This document shows positions 18,840 through 31,219 of a DNA stretch of 64,000 bases, one piece after another. The DNA is from Stenotrophomonas sp. SAU14A_NAIMI4_5 (GTDB lineage: Bacteria > Pseudomonadota > Gammaproteobacteria > Xanthomonadales > Xanthomonadaceae). A model generated the notes under the pieces. The model ran no database searches, was not told the DNA's origin, and saw only the letters and a program-made list of their open reading frames with translations. Numbering within the stretch: the stretch's first letter is position 1; each line of letters begins with the position of its first letter. The position numbers and the translations under genes were made by a program. Location: contig NZ_CP026003.1 of NCBI RefSeq assembly GCF_003086795.1, forward strand, positions 3,725,531-3,789,530, written 5' to 3'.

Positions 18840-20093
18840 TCACTCCGGCGCCAGCTGGTCCATCCGGATGCGGTTGGCGAACAGCGAGAACGCCAGCATT
18901 CCCGCCAGGCCATTGGCCCGGCTCACCCAATGCGGCAGCCAGCGCGGTGGCTTCAGTACGCCGCTCTCGAACAACGGTGCGAACGCGATCGCGTCGGTCA
19001 GGCTCATCTTGCCGGCAAACAACCAGCGGCAGACCTGCAGGCGGTCCTCGGCCAGCATGTGGCGGAAGAACGTGTGCACCGACACCAGTCCGCGCAGGTA
19101 CACCGTGTCCTTGGTGAAGGCCAGGCCGCCGCTCGGTGGTACGCCGCGGAACACGCGCTGCGCCGAGGCGAAGCTTTCCTCCGGGTTCTGCCCGGCATCG
19201 CAGAAGTAGCGGTACACCTCGATGAAATCCGCACCTTCGCGTGCCATCGCGATGGCTTCGGTGCGCAGGCTGATGCGCTTCAGACGCTCGATGTCGATGC
19301 TGCCGGTGATCTGCTCGGCGAACGTAGCCAGGCCTTCCTGGGTGGCGGTCACCCGTGGTGAGGACAGCGCCAGGCTGGGCAGCACCGGTTGTTCGCGGCC
19401 GTTCAAGGCGGTCAGCGAATGCACCAGCGCTTCGTGGTGGAACAACTGCGCGCGGTCGTAGGCGCTGAAGCGTGCACTGGTGCGCAGGCGGATGCGGGTC
19501 GGGCCGGCAGCAGCCTTGGACACCAGCTCCGGGTCCAGCTGGACCTGGATGATGCGCGATTCGAAGAAACCATCGAGGTCGTTCTGCAGCTGCAACTGCA
19601 GGGCGATGGCGGAGACGGGCACCTGTTCTTCCGGGGCCAGCAGTTCGCTGTCGAGCTCGCTGGCGATCTGGATGAAGTGGCGGGCCGCTTCGCGCGTGCT
19701 CGGGCCATTGCCGGGCAATGGCTGCTCCGGCGCACCGAACAGCTGCACGGAACAGCGATCGACAGCGGCGGTGCCCAGGCCTTCCAGCAGCTGCGCAGCC
19801 AGGTCCCAGCTCTGCGCGGACTGCTGCACGTAGTGGCCCAGCGGATGGCTGGGATCACATTCGGCGGCGATGGCGGCCAGCGCGCGGCGTTCCTCGCTGA
19901 AGTCCAGTTTCGGATAGTCCACCTTCGGCAGCACCGGCTGGCCGCGCGCCACGCTGTCCAGGAACGGTGCCTGCACCGTTGCCGGCCAACTGGTGAGCCC
20001 CAGCAGGCGGATGCCGCCCACGGCCTCGACCAGTCGCGCGTCGAGCGCCGCATGGTGGGCCACGTCATGGTCCAGCGTCGCGGTCGTTTCCAT
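18840..20093 (-). CDS. QEGLA-motif protein (DUF1704 / MatCA-like putative peptidase)
   Basis: A 417-residue soluble protein from the ATG at 20093 (METTATLDHDV). The frame upstream to 20300 is repeat-derived. It contains the diagnostic TQEGLATFAEQ segment and an upstream FHHEALVHSL, whose histidines and glutamate form the metal-site motif seen in tyrosine-carboxypeptidase-like DUF1704 proteins. Bacterial members are annotated as flavohaemoglobin expression-modulating proteins, a label with little mechanism behind it. It stands alone on the minus strand, with repeat-rich spacers on both sides, and no partner gene is evident. Confidence 0.88.
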   Translation of the reverse strand: METTATLDHDVAHHAALDARLVEAVGGIRLLGLTSWPATVQAPFLDSVARGQPVLPKVDYPKLDFSEERRALAAIAAECDPSHPLGHYVQQSAQSWDLAAQLLEGLGTAAVDRCSVQLFGAPEQPLPGNGPSTREAARHFIQIASELDSELLAPEEQVPVSAIALQLQLQNDLDGFFESRIIQVQLDPELVSKAAAGPTRIRLRTSARFSAYDRAQLFHHEALVHSLTALNGREQPVLPSLALSSPRVTATQEGLATFAEQITGSIDIERLKRISLRTEAIAMAREGADFIEVYRYFCDAGQNPEESFASAQRVFRGVPPSGGLAFTKDTVYLRGLVSVHTFFRHMLAEDRLQVCRWLFAGKMSLTDAIAFAPLFESGVLKPPRWLPHWVSRANGLAGMLAFSLFANRIRMDQLAPE

Positions 20094-20144
20094 GGGCGGA
20101 CTATAGCGCCCTGCCCCGGGTTTGGTCGTTTCAAGCGGAACCCG

Positions 20145-20289
20145 GTAGTTGCCAACCTTGGTTGGCATCCGCCGCAGGCGGGGCTTCTGACACACCCGTG
20201 CCAACCAGGGTTGGCACCTGCCAGGGGCAGGCAGAGGCGGGTCCGTTGCAGGGTTCAGAGCCCATTGCGATGCAATGGGATCCGACCCT
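20145..20289. repeat. Two SMAG-type palindromes and one GGGTC dyad
   Basis: Spacer between rsgA and the QEGLA gene. It holds GTTGCCAACC/GGTTGGCA (20145-20168, with GTAG head), GTGCCAACC/GGTTGGCAC (20198-20217) and a dyad with arms GGGTTCAGAGCCCATTGC and GCAATGGGATCCGACCC (20251-20289). The last belongs to the same family as 18748, 25978 and 48997. Confidence 0.85.
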
Positions 20290-20299
20290 GCGATACCCA

Positions 20300-21400
<1,101 letters not shown>

Positions 21401-21522
21401 CGCCGCCATTCTAACCGGCCCGATGCCCTGCCAGCCCAACAACGGCAGGCCCTGGGGCCTTGCCATGCACTGCAGCAATTCCGGTAGGATGGAAACCCCA
21501 CGCCTTTTGACGGCCCAGCCCC

Positions 21523-22797
21523 ATGTCCACCCCCTCGCACAAGCCCCTGGCCACCCGCGAGCGCCTTTCCGAAGTGCGCTACGAGATCCGCGGAGAGCTG
21601 GCCCGGCGAGCGCGGGAGCTGGAAGCGCAGGGCCGCAAGCTGATCAAGCTGAACATCGGCAACCCGGGCAACTTCGGCTTCCGTGCGCCGGAACACCTGC
21701 AGCACGCCATCGCCGATGACATGGGCCGCACCGATCCCTATACCCACCAGCAGGGCCTGCCGGTGGCCCGCGAAGCCATCGCCGCCGCCTATGCGCGCCG
21801 TGGTGCGCCCGATGCCCACCCGGACCGCGTGTTCGTCGGCAACGGCGTCAGCGAGCTGATCGACCTGTCGCTGCGCGCCCTGCTGAACCCGGGCGACGAA
21901 GTGCTGGTGCCCTCGCCGGACTACCCGCTGTGGTCGGCCGCGGCCATCCTCAACGACGGCCGCCCGGTGTACTACCGCTGCGCGCCGGAGAACGGCTTCC
22001 AGCCCGACCCGACCGAGATCGAGACGCTGGTGTCCTCGCGTACCCGCGCCATCGTGCTGATCAACCCGAACAACCCCAGCGGCGCCAGCTACCCGCGCGA
22101 GCTGCTGGAGCGCGTGGTCGAGATTGCCCGCCGCCACAACCTGCTGCTGCTGGTCGACGAGATCTACGACCAGATCCTGTACGACGACGCGGTGTTCCAG
22201 CCGGTCGCGCCGCTGGCCGGCGACCATCCGTGCCTGACCTTCAGCGGCCTGAGCAAGGTGCACCGCGCCTGCGGCTGGCGCGTGGGCTGGGCCCACCTCA
22301 CCGGCGACGACGCGCGCCTGGGCGAGTTCCGCGCCGCGCTCGACCTGCTAAGCGCGCTGCGCCTGTGCGCCAACGTGCCGGGCCAGTACGCCATCGACGC
22401 CGCGGTGAACGGCCCGGACACCATTTCCGAACTGTGCGCCCCCGGCGGCCGCCTGTATGAAACCCGCCGCGCGGTGATCGAGGCCTGCAACGCCAGCGAG
22501 CACCTGTCGCTGGTCGCCCCGGCCGGCGCGCTGTACGCGTTCCCGGCCGTGGTCGGTGCCGCCGCCAAGGGCTTCGACGACCATAACTTCGCGCTGGACC
22601 TGATGAACGACGAAGGCGTGCTGGTCGTGCCGGGCTCGAGCTTCAACGTGCCCTACCGCCACCACTTCCGCGTGACCCTGCTGCCGGAAGCCTCGGTGAT
22701 GCGCGATGTGTTCGCGCGCATCGACCGCGTGCTGGCCCGCCGCGCCGAAGACGCCACCAAGGTCGTGCCGCTGAAGCCGCGCCGCTCGGTGGCCTGA
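21523..22797 (+). CDS. alaA: AlaA-like alanine aminotransferase (PLP-dependent, class I)
   Basis: A 424-residue fold-type I aminotransferase of the AlaA/YfbQ group, making alanine from pyruvate and glutamate. Visible motifs are KLIKLNIGNPGNFGF near the start, GNGVSELIDLSLRALL, LINPNNPSGASYP, LVDEIYDQILYDD and the PLP lysine in FSGLSKVHRACGWRVGW. The C-terminus has VVPGSSFNV and FRVTLLPE. It is followed without gap by the GDSL hydrolase (GTG at 22800) and a methyltransferase, forming a likely three-gene transcript. Divergent from rsgA. Confidence 0.92.
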   Translation: MSTPSHKPLATRERLSEVRYEIRGELARRARELEAQGRKLIKLNIGNPGNFGFRAPEHLQHAIADDMGRTDPYTHQQGLPVAREAIAAAYARRGAPDAHPDRVFVGNGVSELIDLSLRALLNPGDEVLVPSPDYPLWSAAAILNDGRPVYYRCAPENGFQPDPTEIETLVSSRTRAIVLINPNNPSGASYPRELLERVVEIARRHNLLLLVDEIYDQILYDDAVFQPVAPLAGDHPCLTFSGLSKVHRACGWRVGWAHLTGDDARLGEFRAALDLLSALRLCANVPGQYAIDAAVNGPDTISELCAPGGRLYETRRAVIEACNASEHLSLVAPAGALYAFPAVVGAAAKGFDDHNFALDLMNDEGVLVVPGSSFNVPYRHHFRVTLLPEASVMRDVFARIDRVLARRAEDATKVVPLKPRRSVA

Positions 22798-22799
22798 GC

Positions 22800-23417
22800 G
22801 TGGCGCTGTCCTACCTGGCGCTGGGCGACTCGTACACCATCGGCGAAGCGGTCGCGGTTGAAGGCCGCTGGCCGCACCAGCTGGCTGCCGCGCTGCGTGC
22901 GCAGGGCGTGGACCTGGCCGACCCGCTGACCATCGCCACCACCGGCTGGACCACCGACGAGCTCGACGCTGGCATCAATGCGGCCGCACCGCAGGGCCCG
23001 TTCGATTTCGTCAGCCTGCTGATCGGGGTCAACAACCAGTACCGCGGGCGCCCGCTGGACGAGTACCGCCAGCAGTTCGAGGCCCTGCTGCAGCGTGCGA
23101 TCGGCTATGCCGGTGGCGATGCCGGGCGCGTGCTGGTGCTGTCCTTCCCCGACTGGGGCACGACCCCGTTCGGTGCCGGCAGCGGCCGTGACCTGGCCCG
23201 CATCGGGATCGAGACCGACGAATTCAACGCCGCCGCCAAGGTCATCAGCACCCAGCAGGGCGTGGCCTTCGTCGACATCACCGACATCAGCCGCACGCAC
23301 GGCGCCGACCCGGCGATGATCGCCGAGGACGGCCTGCATCCCTCCGCGCGGATGTATGCGTTGTGGGCCGCACGCGCCCTGCCCGTGGCCACGCGCCTGC
23401 TGCAGCGAACGGACTGA
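22800..23417 (+). CDS. SGNH/GDSL-family hydrolase
   Basis: A 205-residue esterase-type hydrolase. Block I is LALGDSYTIGEA with the nucleophilic Ser. The block III-like Asn is in LIGVNNQYRG. The catalytic Asp/His are in EDGLHPSARMY near the C-terminus. No signal peptide is seen, so it is probably cytoplasmic. The start is a GTG at 22800, two bases after the stop of alaA, indicating translational coupling. The next gene begins right after its stop. The substrate is unknown. Confidence 0.9.
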   Translation: MALSYLALGDSYTIGEAVAVEGRWPHQLAAALRAQGVDLADPLTIATTGWTTDELDAGINAAAPQGPFDFVSLLIGVNNQYRGRPLDEYRQQFEALLQRAIGYAGGDAGRVLVLSFPDWGTTPFGAGSGRDLARIGIETDEFNAAAKVISTQQGVAFVDITDISRTHGADPAMIAEDGLHPSARMYALWAARALPVATRLLQRTD

Positions 23418-23420
23418 GTG

Positions 23421-24137
23421 ATGGATGGCCTGCCAGGGAACGGCACACCACTGAACTGTTCGCCGCTGGAGCGCGGCCAGGCACGGGCCATCGCCGAGGC
23501 GTTCCGCCCGGTGCAGGCCTGGGGCAACCGCCGCGACTACTACTACACGCGCGGCAAGCTGGGCAGCGACCCGCTGTACGACGGCGTGCTGCAGCACCTT
23601 CCCGACGATGGCCTGCCGCTGCTCGACCTGGGCTGCGGGCTGGGCCTGTTCGCCCACGTGCTGCGCCAGCGCGGCCGCGGCCAGCCCTATCTGGGCGTGG
23701 ACGTGGATGCGGGCAAGATCGCCCGCGCGCAGCGGGCCGGTGGCGACCTGCTGAATGTGCGATTCGACTGCCTGGACGTGCAGGCGCCCCTGCCTGCGCA
23801 GGCCGGGCACGTGCTGCTGCTGGACGTGCTGCAGTACCTGGATGCGCAGCCGCAGCTGGACCTGCTGAAAGCCGCCAGCGCCCGGGTCGCGCCCGGCGCC
23901 CGCCTGCTGCTGCGCACGCCGCTGGCCACCGGCGACCGCCGCGACCGCACCACGCGCGTGGCTGATCGGCTGGCCTGGCTGGTGGGCTGGATGGGCACCC
24001 GGCCGCGGCATTACCCCGACCCGGCACTGCTGCGGGCGACGCTGGCCGAAGCCGGATTGCAGGTGGGCGAGGTGCAGCCGCTGCATGGGCGCACACCGTT
24101 CAACAGCTGGCTGCTGGTAGCGCAGCGGGAGCGGTAG
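23421..24137 (+). CDS. SAM-dependent class I methyltransferase
   Basis: A 238-residue cytoplasmic protein with a Rossmann-type SAM site: motif I LLDLGCGLGLFAHVL, motif II GVDVDAGKIARAQ, then VLLLDVLQYLD and ARLLLRTPLA. A GTG at 23418 directly precedes the chosen ATG at 23421; either could start. It is third in the alaA-GDSL-methyltransferase set with no spacing. The target substrate is not evident. The TAG stop (24135-24137) lies inside the GTAG head of a SMAG element, suggesting that the element inserted at, or reshaped, the C-terminus. Confidence 0.85.
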   Translation: MDGLPGNGTPLNCSPLERGQARAIAEAFRPVQAWGNRRDYYYTRGKLGSDPLYDGVLQHLPDDGLPLLDLGCGLGLFAHVLRQRGRGQPYLGVDVDAGKIARAQRAGGDLLNVRFDCLDVQAPLPAQAGHVLLLDVLQYLDAQPQLDLLKAASARVAPGARLLLRTPLATGDRRDRTTRVADRLAWLVGWMGTRPRHYPDPALLRATLAEAGLQVGEVQPLHGRTPFNSWLLVAQRER

Positions 24138-24195
24138 CGCCGGGCCATGCCCGGCGGAATTCCGCAGAGGTTCGCCGGGCATGGCCCGGCGCTAC
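24134..24195. repeat. Inverted SMAG pair between convergent genes
   Basis: Two GTAGCGCCGGGC/GCCCGGCG palindromes face each other (24134-24156 and, inverted, 24173-24195), spanning the whole gap between the methyltransferase and deacetylase genes. They can form a single long hairpin, and the first supplies the methyltransferase stop codon. Confidence 0.9.
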
Positions 24196-24199
24196 CAAG

Positions 24200-24979
24200 C
24201 TACAGCGACGGCAGCCGCGCCTTCAGCCCGCGCTGGTCCAGCACCTGCAGCACGCGCTCGATGATGGCCAGGTTGTGGCCATGTGCGGCACCTTCATGCA
24301 GCAGCACGATGGCACCGGGCTGCAGGTCCGGCAGCAGGCGCGCCATCACGCCGTCGGGCGTGCAGCCCACGCCGTCATAGCCACGCGCGGTCCAGCCCAC
24401 CCGCACCAGGCCCAGCGCGGCCAGCACCGGCGCCACGAACGGGTTGGTCATGCCCACCACAGAGCGGTACCAGCGTGTCGGGCGGCCGCTGACCGCCTGC
24501 AGGGCCTGGTGGCAGCCTTCGATCTCGGCACGCATCGCCGACGGGCCCAGCCGCCAGAAGCGGGTCTGCGGATGGGTATGGCTGTGGTTGCCGAGGTCGT
24601 GGCCGCGACGCAGGATCTCTTCCACCAGGACCGGATGCGCCAGTGCGCGCTCGCCGACCAGGAAGAAGGTCGCCTTCGCCTGGTGCCGGTCGAGCAGATC
24701 CAGCAGTGCCGGGGTCTCCTCGCTGGGGCCATCGTCGATGGTCAGCCAGACGCTGTCGCCCGCATCGGGCAGGCGGTCCAGCACCGGCGTGTAGAAGCGG
24801 CTGTTGGGCAGGAACACCGGCACCATGAACAGTGCGTGGCTGGCCACCATCAACGGCAGCCCCCAGTGCCAGCCGGCCAGCACCCAGACCAGGATCACCG
24901 CCACCTGCGACGCCACCAGCCAGGGCAGCCAGCGCCACGGCCGGGTCGGGATGCGATGCAATGTTCCTGCGTTGGTCAT
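24200..24979 (-). CDS. Membrane-anchored polysaccharide deacetylase (NodB domain)
   Basis: A 259-residue protein starting MTNAGTLHRIPTRPW, with two N-terminal hydrophobic segments (about 16-32 and 35-51) and a NodB domain outside the membrane. Metal and catalytic motifs are visible: LTIDDGPSEET (catalytic Asp pair) and GNHSHTHP (His ligands), with later blocks RWYRSVVG and AIVLLHEGAA. Such enzymes remove acetyl groups from cell-wall or surface polysaccharides. The long upstream frame to 25843 is antisense to the glutaredoxin gene and was discarded. An ATG at 24994 is an alternative start without a ribosome site. Confidence 0.88.
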   Translation of the reverse strand: MTNAGTLHRIPTRPWRWLPWLVASQVAVILVWVLAGWHWGLPLMVASHALFMVPVFLPNSRFYTPVLDRLPDAGDSVWLTIDDGPSEETPALLDLLDRHQAKATFFLVGERALAHPVLVEEILRRGHDLGNHSHTHPQTRFWRLGPSAMRAEIEGCHQALQAVSGRPTRWYRSVVGMTNPFVAPVLAALGLVRVGWTARGYDGVGCTPDGVMARLLPDLQPGAIVLLHEGAAHGHNLAIIERVLQVLDQRGLKARLPSL

Positions 24980-25039
24980 GCCCCATGATGCCATGGGGCG
25001 TAGAATGGGTGATTCGAATTTACGGACCCTAGACTGCCC

Positions 25040-25966
25040 ATGTCCCTCGATCCCGCCCTGCGTTCGCGCATCGAATCCCTCCTCAACGACAACCGCGTCG
25101 TGCTGTTCATGAAGGGCCAGCCGTCGATGCCGCAGTGCGGCTTCTCGGCCAAGGCCGTGGGCGCCCTGCAGGACCTGGGCGTCGATTTCGCCCACGTCAA
25201 CGTGCTGGCCGACCAGGAAATCCGTGAAGGCATCAAGGCCTATGGCGACTGGCCGACCATCCCGCAGCTGTACATCGACGGCGAACTGGTCGGTGGCAGC
25301 GACATCATCCTGCAGATGGCCGCCAGCGGCGAACTGAGCACCGTGCTCGGCCTGGCCGCACCGGACCGCACCCCGCCGCGCATCACCGTCACCCCGGCCG
25401 CGGTGGAAATGCTGAAGGGCGCGCTGGCCGATGCCCCGGGCGCTTCGCTGCAGCTGACCATCGATGCGCGCTTCCAGCCGAACTTCCAGCTGGCCCCGCA
25501 CGATGACAGCGCGATCGCCGCCGAATCCAACGGCCTGCGCGTGCAGTTCGACCTGTCCAGCGCGCGCCGCGCCGACGGCATCACCATCGACTGGGTCGAT
25601 GACATCCGCGGCAAGGGCCTGGCCATCGACAACCCGAACGCGCCCAAGCCGGTGCAGGAAATCAGCGTGCGTGACGCCGACGACCTCGTGCGTGCAGGCA
25701 ACGTGACCCTGGTCGACGTGCGCCCGGCCGACGAACGCGCCATTGCCGCCGTCGGTGTGCCGTTCAAGAGCTTCGACGGCAACGGCCGTGCCGAGCTGGA
25801 AGGCCTGCCCAAGGACACCCCGCTGGCCTTCCTGTGCCACCACGGTGGCCGCAGCGCGCAGGCTGCCGAGCAGTTCCGCACCCTGGGCTTCACCAAGGTG
25901 TTCAACGTCACCGGCGGCATCGACGCCTGGTCGGACGAAGTGGACAACGGCGTGCCGAAGTACTGA
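25040..25966 (+). CDS. grxD: Monothiol glutaredoxin with A-type-like and rhodanese domains
   Basis: A 308-residue protein. Residues 1-105 are a Grx4-type monothiol glutaredoxin with the CGFS active site (MPQCGFSAKA) and WPTIPQLYIDGELVGG, which binds and transfers Fe-S clusters. Residues ~112-205 resemble an A-type Fe-S carrier fold (RITVTPAAVEMLK ... ITIDWVDDIRGKGLAIDNPN) but lack the three cysteines of IscA/ErpA. Residues ~215-305 are a rhodanese domain, with active Cys in FLCHHGGRSAQAA. The combination suggests Fe-S or sulfur trafficking. Biochemical roles of the middle and last parts are inferred. It is followed by a dyad and a strong terminator. Confidence 0.92.
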   Translation: MSLDPALRSRIESLLNDNRVVLFMKGQPSMPQCGFSAKAVGALQDLGVDFAHVNVLADQEIREGIKAYGDWPTIPQLYIDGELVGGSDIILQMAASGELSTVLGLAAPDRTPPRITVTPAAVEMLKGALADAPGASLQLTIDARFQPNFQLAPHDDSAIAAESNGLRVQFDLSSARRADGITIDWVDDIRGKGLAIDNPNAPKPVQEISVRDADDLVRAGNVTLVDVRPADERAIAAVGVPFKSFDGNGRAELEGLPKDTPLAFLCHHGGRSAQAAEQFRTLGFTKVFNVTGGIDAWSDEVDNGVPKY

Positions 25967-25977
25967 TCGGCCGCTAC

Positions 25978-26016
25978 GGGGTCAGAGCCCTTTCCTGCGG
26001 AAAGGGCTCTGACCCC
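25978..26016. repeat. GGGTC-type dyad (perfect copy)
   Basis: A perfect inverted repeat with arms GGGGTCAGAGCCCTTTCC and its complement around a TGC loop, just after grxD. It is the same family as the dyads at 18748, 20251 and 48997, but here both arms carry the AG version, so no mismatch is present. Confidence 0.88.
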
Positions 26017-26022
26017 ACCACT

Positions 26023-26053
26023 AAAAACGCCGGCAGACGCCGGCGTTTTTTTT
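26023..26053 (+). terminator. Rho-independent terminator after grxD
   Basis: AAAACGCCGGC ... GCCGGCG stem followed by eight T residues, a textbook intrinsic terminator for the plus strand. The A-run on the left makes it potentially bidirectional, serving the convergent DUF924 gene too. Confidence 0.93.
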
Positions 26054-26076
26054 ATCCACGCGTGGCGTGGATCTAC
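26054..26076 (-). repeat. SMAG palindrome overlapping the DUF924 stop codon
   Basis: ATCCACGC/GCGTGGAT palindrome with its GTAG head on the minus strand. The TAG at 26075-26073 is the stop codon of the DUF924 gene. Confidence 0.9.
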
Positions 26077-26612
26077 CCGGCGAAGCCGCCTTCGGCGAGG
26101 AAATCCAGTTCTTCCGGACTGGGCATGCGGCCCAGCACGGCGTTGCGGTGCGGGAAGCGGCCGAAGCGGCGGATGACGTCGCGGTGGACTTCGGCGTACT
26201 GCAGGTATTCCTTGTCGCCCAGCACGTCGAACATGGCCACCGAACGATCCTGGTCGAACGGATCTTCGGAATGCTCGAACGGCAGGTAGATGAAAGCACG
26301 CAGCTTGGGCACCAGCTGCAGGTCCAGGCCTTCCTCGATGGCGCGCATGGCGTAATGCCGGGCCAGGCCATCGGTGGCGAAGGAATGGGCGGTACCGCGG
26401 AAGCAGTTGCGCGGGAACTGGTCCAGCAGCAGCATCAGCGCCAGCGCGCCCTCGGAACTGCCCAGCCAGTGTTCGCGCCCACGCGACGCCGCCGCGTAGT
26501 GCTCCTCCAGGAACCGCTCGCGGAACCGCGCGTCGAACGCGTCATCGCGGGCGAACCACTTCGTCGGGCCCGCCTCGCTCCAGAATTCCACCACTTGCGC
26601 GGCAACGTCCAT
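26073..26612 (-). CDS. DUF924 family protein
   Basis: A 179-residue soluble protein, beginning MDVAAQVVEFWSEAGP at the ATG 26612 behind a GGAGAGCAGG ribosome site. DUF924 hallmarks are visible: EFW near the start, KWF, LMLLLDQFPRNCFRGTAHSFATD and YLPFEHSED, then RFGRFPHRNAVLGR near the C-terminus. The family is tetratricopeptide-like, with no agreed function. It is downstream of the AMP nucleosidase gene (43-bp gap) on the same strand, so co-transcription is likely. Its stop lies in a SMAG head. Confidence 0.88.
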   Translation of the reverse strand: MDVAAQVVEFWSEAGPTKWFARDDAFDARFRERFLEEHYAAASRGREHWLGSSEGALALMLLLDQFPRNCFRGTAHSFATDGLARHYAMRAIEEGLDLQLVPKLRAFIYLPFEHSEDPFDQDRSVAMFDVLGDKEYLQYAEVHRDVIRRFGRFPHRNAVLGRMPSPEELDFLAEGGFAG

Positions 26613-26655
26613 CACCTGCTCTCCAGGGCCAGCGCGCGGCGCCAGACCATCATCA

Positions 26656-27432
26656 TCATTCGTCAAAGCGCAGGTGGCGGACCGACTTGCCGTTGCGCCG
26701 GATAAGCTTAAGCGCCTCGATACCGATCTGGATATGGTTTTCCACGAACTGGGAGCTGACCTTGGCATCGGAGGCCTCGGTCTTGACCCCGTCGGGGATC
26801 ATCGGCTGGTCGGACACCAGCAGCAGCGCCCCGCTGGGGATGTGGTTGGCGAAGCCGGCAGCGAACACCGTGGCCGTTTCCATGTCGATGGCCATGCAGC
26901 GCATCGCCCGCAGCCGCTCCTTGAAGGCCTCATCATGCTCCCAGACCCGGCGGTTGGTCGTGTAGACCGTGCCGGTCCAGTAGTCGTGGCCGAGGTCGCG
27001 GATCATTGTGGACACCGCCCGCTGCAGGGCGAAGGCCGGCAGCGCCGGCACTTCCGGCGGCAGGTAGTCGCCCGAGGTGCCCTCTCCGCGGATGGCGGCG
27101 ATCGGCAGCACCAGGTCGCCCAGCTGGTTCTTGCGCTTGAGCCCCCCGCACTTGCCCAGGAACAGCACGGCCTTGGGCATCACCGCCGACAGCAGGTCCA
27201 TGATGATGGCGGCATTGGGGCTGCCCATGCCGAAGTTGATCATGGTGATGTCGTCGAAGGTGGCACTGGCCATCGGCCGGTCCAGGCCGACGATGGGCGC
27301 CCCGGTCAGCTCGGCGAAGGTATGCAGGTAGCCGCCGAAGTTGGTCAGCAGGATGTGCTGGCCGAACTGGTCCAGGGGCACGCCGGTATAGCGTGGCAAC
27401 CAGTTGTCGACGATTTCCTGCTTGCTCTTCAT
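26656..27432 (-). CDS. amn: AMP nucleosidase (short form)
   Basis: A 258-residue phosphorylase-superfamily enzyme that would cleave AMP to adenine and ribose 5-phosphate. It carries the Amn-type segments INFGMGSPNAAIIMDLL, LFLGKCGGLKRKNQLGD, YWTGTVYTTNRRVWEHD and the nucleoside-binding MRCMAIDMETATVFAAGF. E. coli Amn is nearly twice as long. This form corresponds to the catalytic half and lacks the N-terminal regulatory domain, as in relatives. The ATG at 27432 (MKSKQEIVDNWLPRY) is preferred over an extension to 27504. The DUF924 gene follows. Confidence 0.88.
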   Translation of the reverse strand: MKSKQEIVDNWLPRYTGVPLDQFGQHILLTNFGGYLHTFAELTGAPIVGLDRPMASATFDDITMINFGMGSPNAAIIMDLLSAVMPKAVLFLGKCGGLKRKNQLGDLVLPIAAIRGEGTSGDYLPPEVPALPAFALQRAVSTMIRDLGHDYWTGTVYTTNRRVWEHDEAFKERLRAMRCMAIDMETATVFAAGFANHIPSGALLLVSDQPMIPDGVKTEASDAKVSSQFVENHIQIGIEALKLIRRNGKSVRHLRFDE

Positions 27433-27499
27433 GGCGCATCCGCTACGGCGTGGGGCCGCTATTGTAGGCGCGTGCCCGCCAGCCTTCACCTGGCCCGGC

Positions 27500-27533
27500 A
27501 ACAAAGAAGGGCGGCCCTGCGGCCGCCCTTCGG
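27500..27533 (-). terminator. Hairpin terminator after the autotransporter gene
   Basis: A GAAGGGCGGCC/GGCCGCCCTTC stem, followed on the minus strand by TTTGTTG, sits between the autotransporter stop (27582) and the amn start. The short T-tract suggests a moderate intrinsic terminator. Confidence 0.75.
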
Positions 27534-27581
27534 GGTTCCCGGCACGTCCTGCCCGGGAACCGTTACTGCCTCGCCGGGCGC

Positions 27582-30971
<3,390 letters not shown>

Positions 30972-31219
30972 CAACAGGTACGTCCTTGAATTCCATGGGA
31001 GGTGCGATGCCAGCCATGCGCGTTGGCACAGGGCCGCCAGCAAGGGGAGAGCCACACGCTGCTGCGTTCGAACACCGCAGGTGTCACCAAAAATTAATGC
31101 TTCGTTCACAATTTCTGTATAGGGAAATTCCTACATCCGCCCCTGCCCAACGTCACTTGGCAAGCGCCCCCGGCGCCGGATAGCGTCGGTGGATTCACGC
31201 GCCTGCCAGGGGAATCTGC

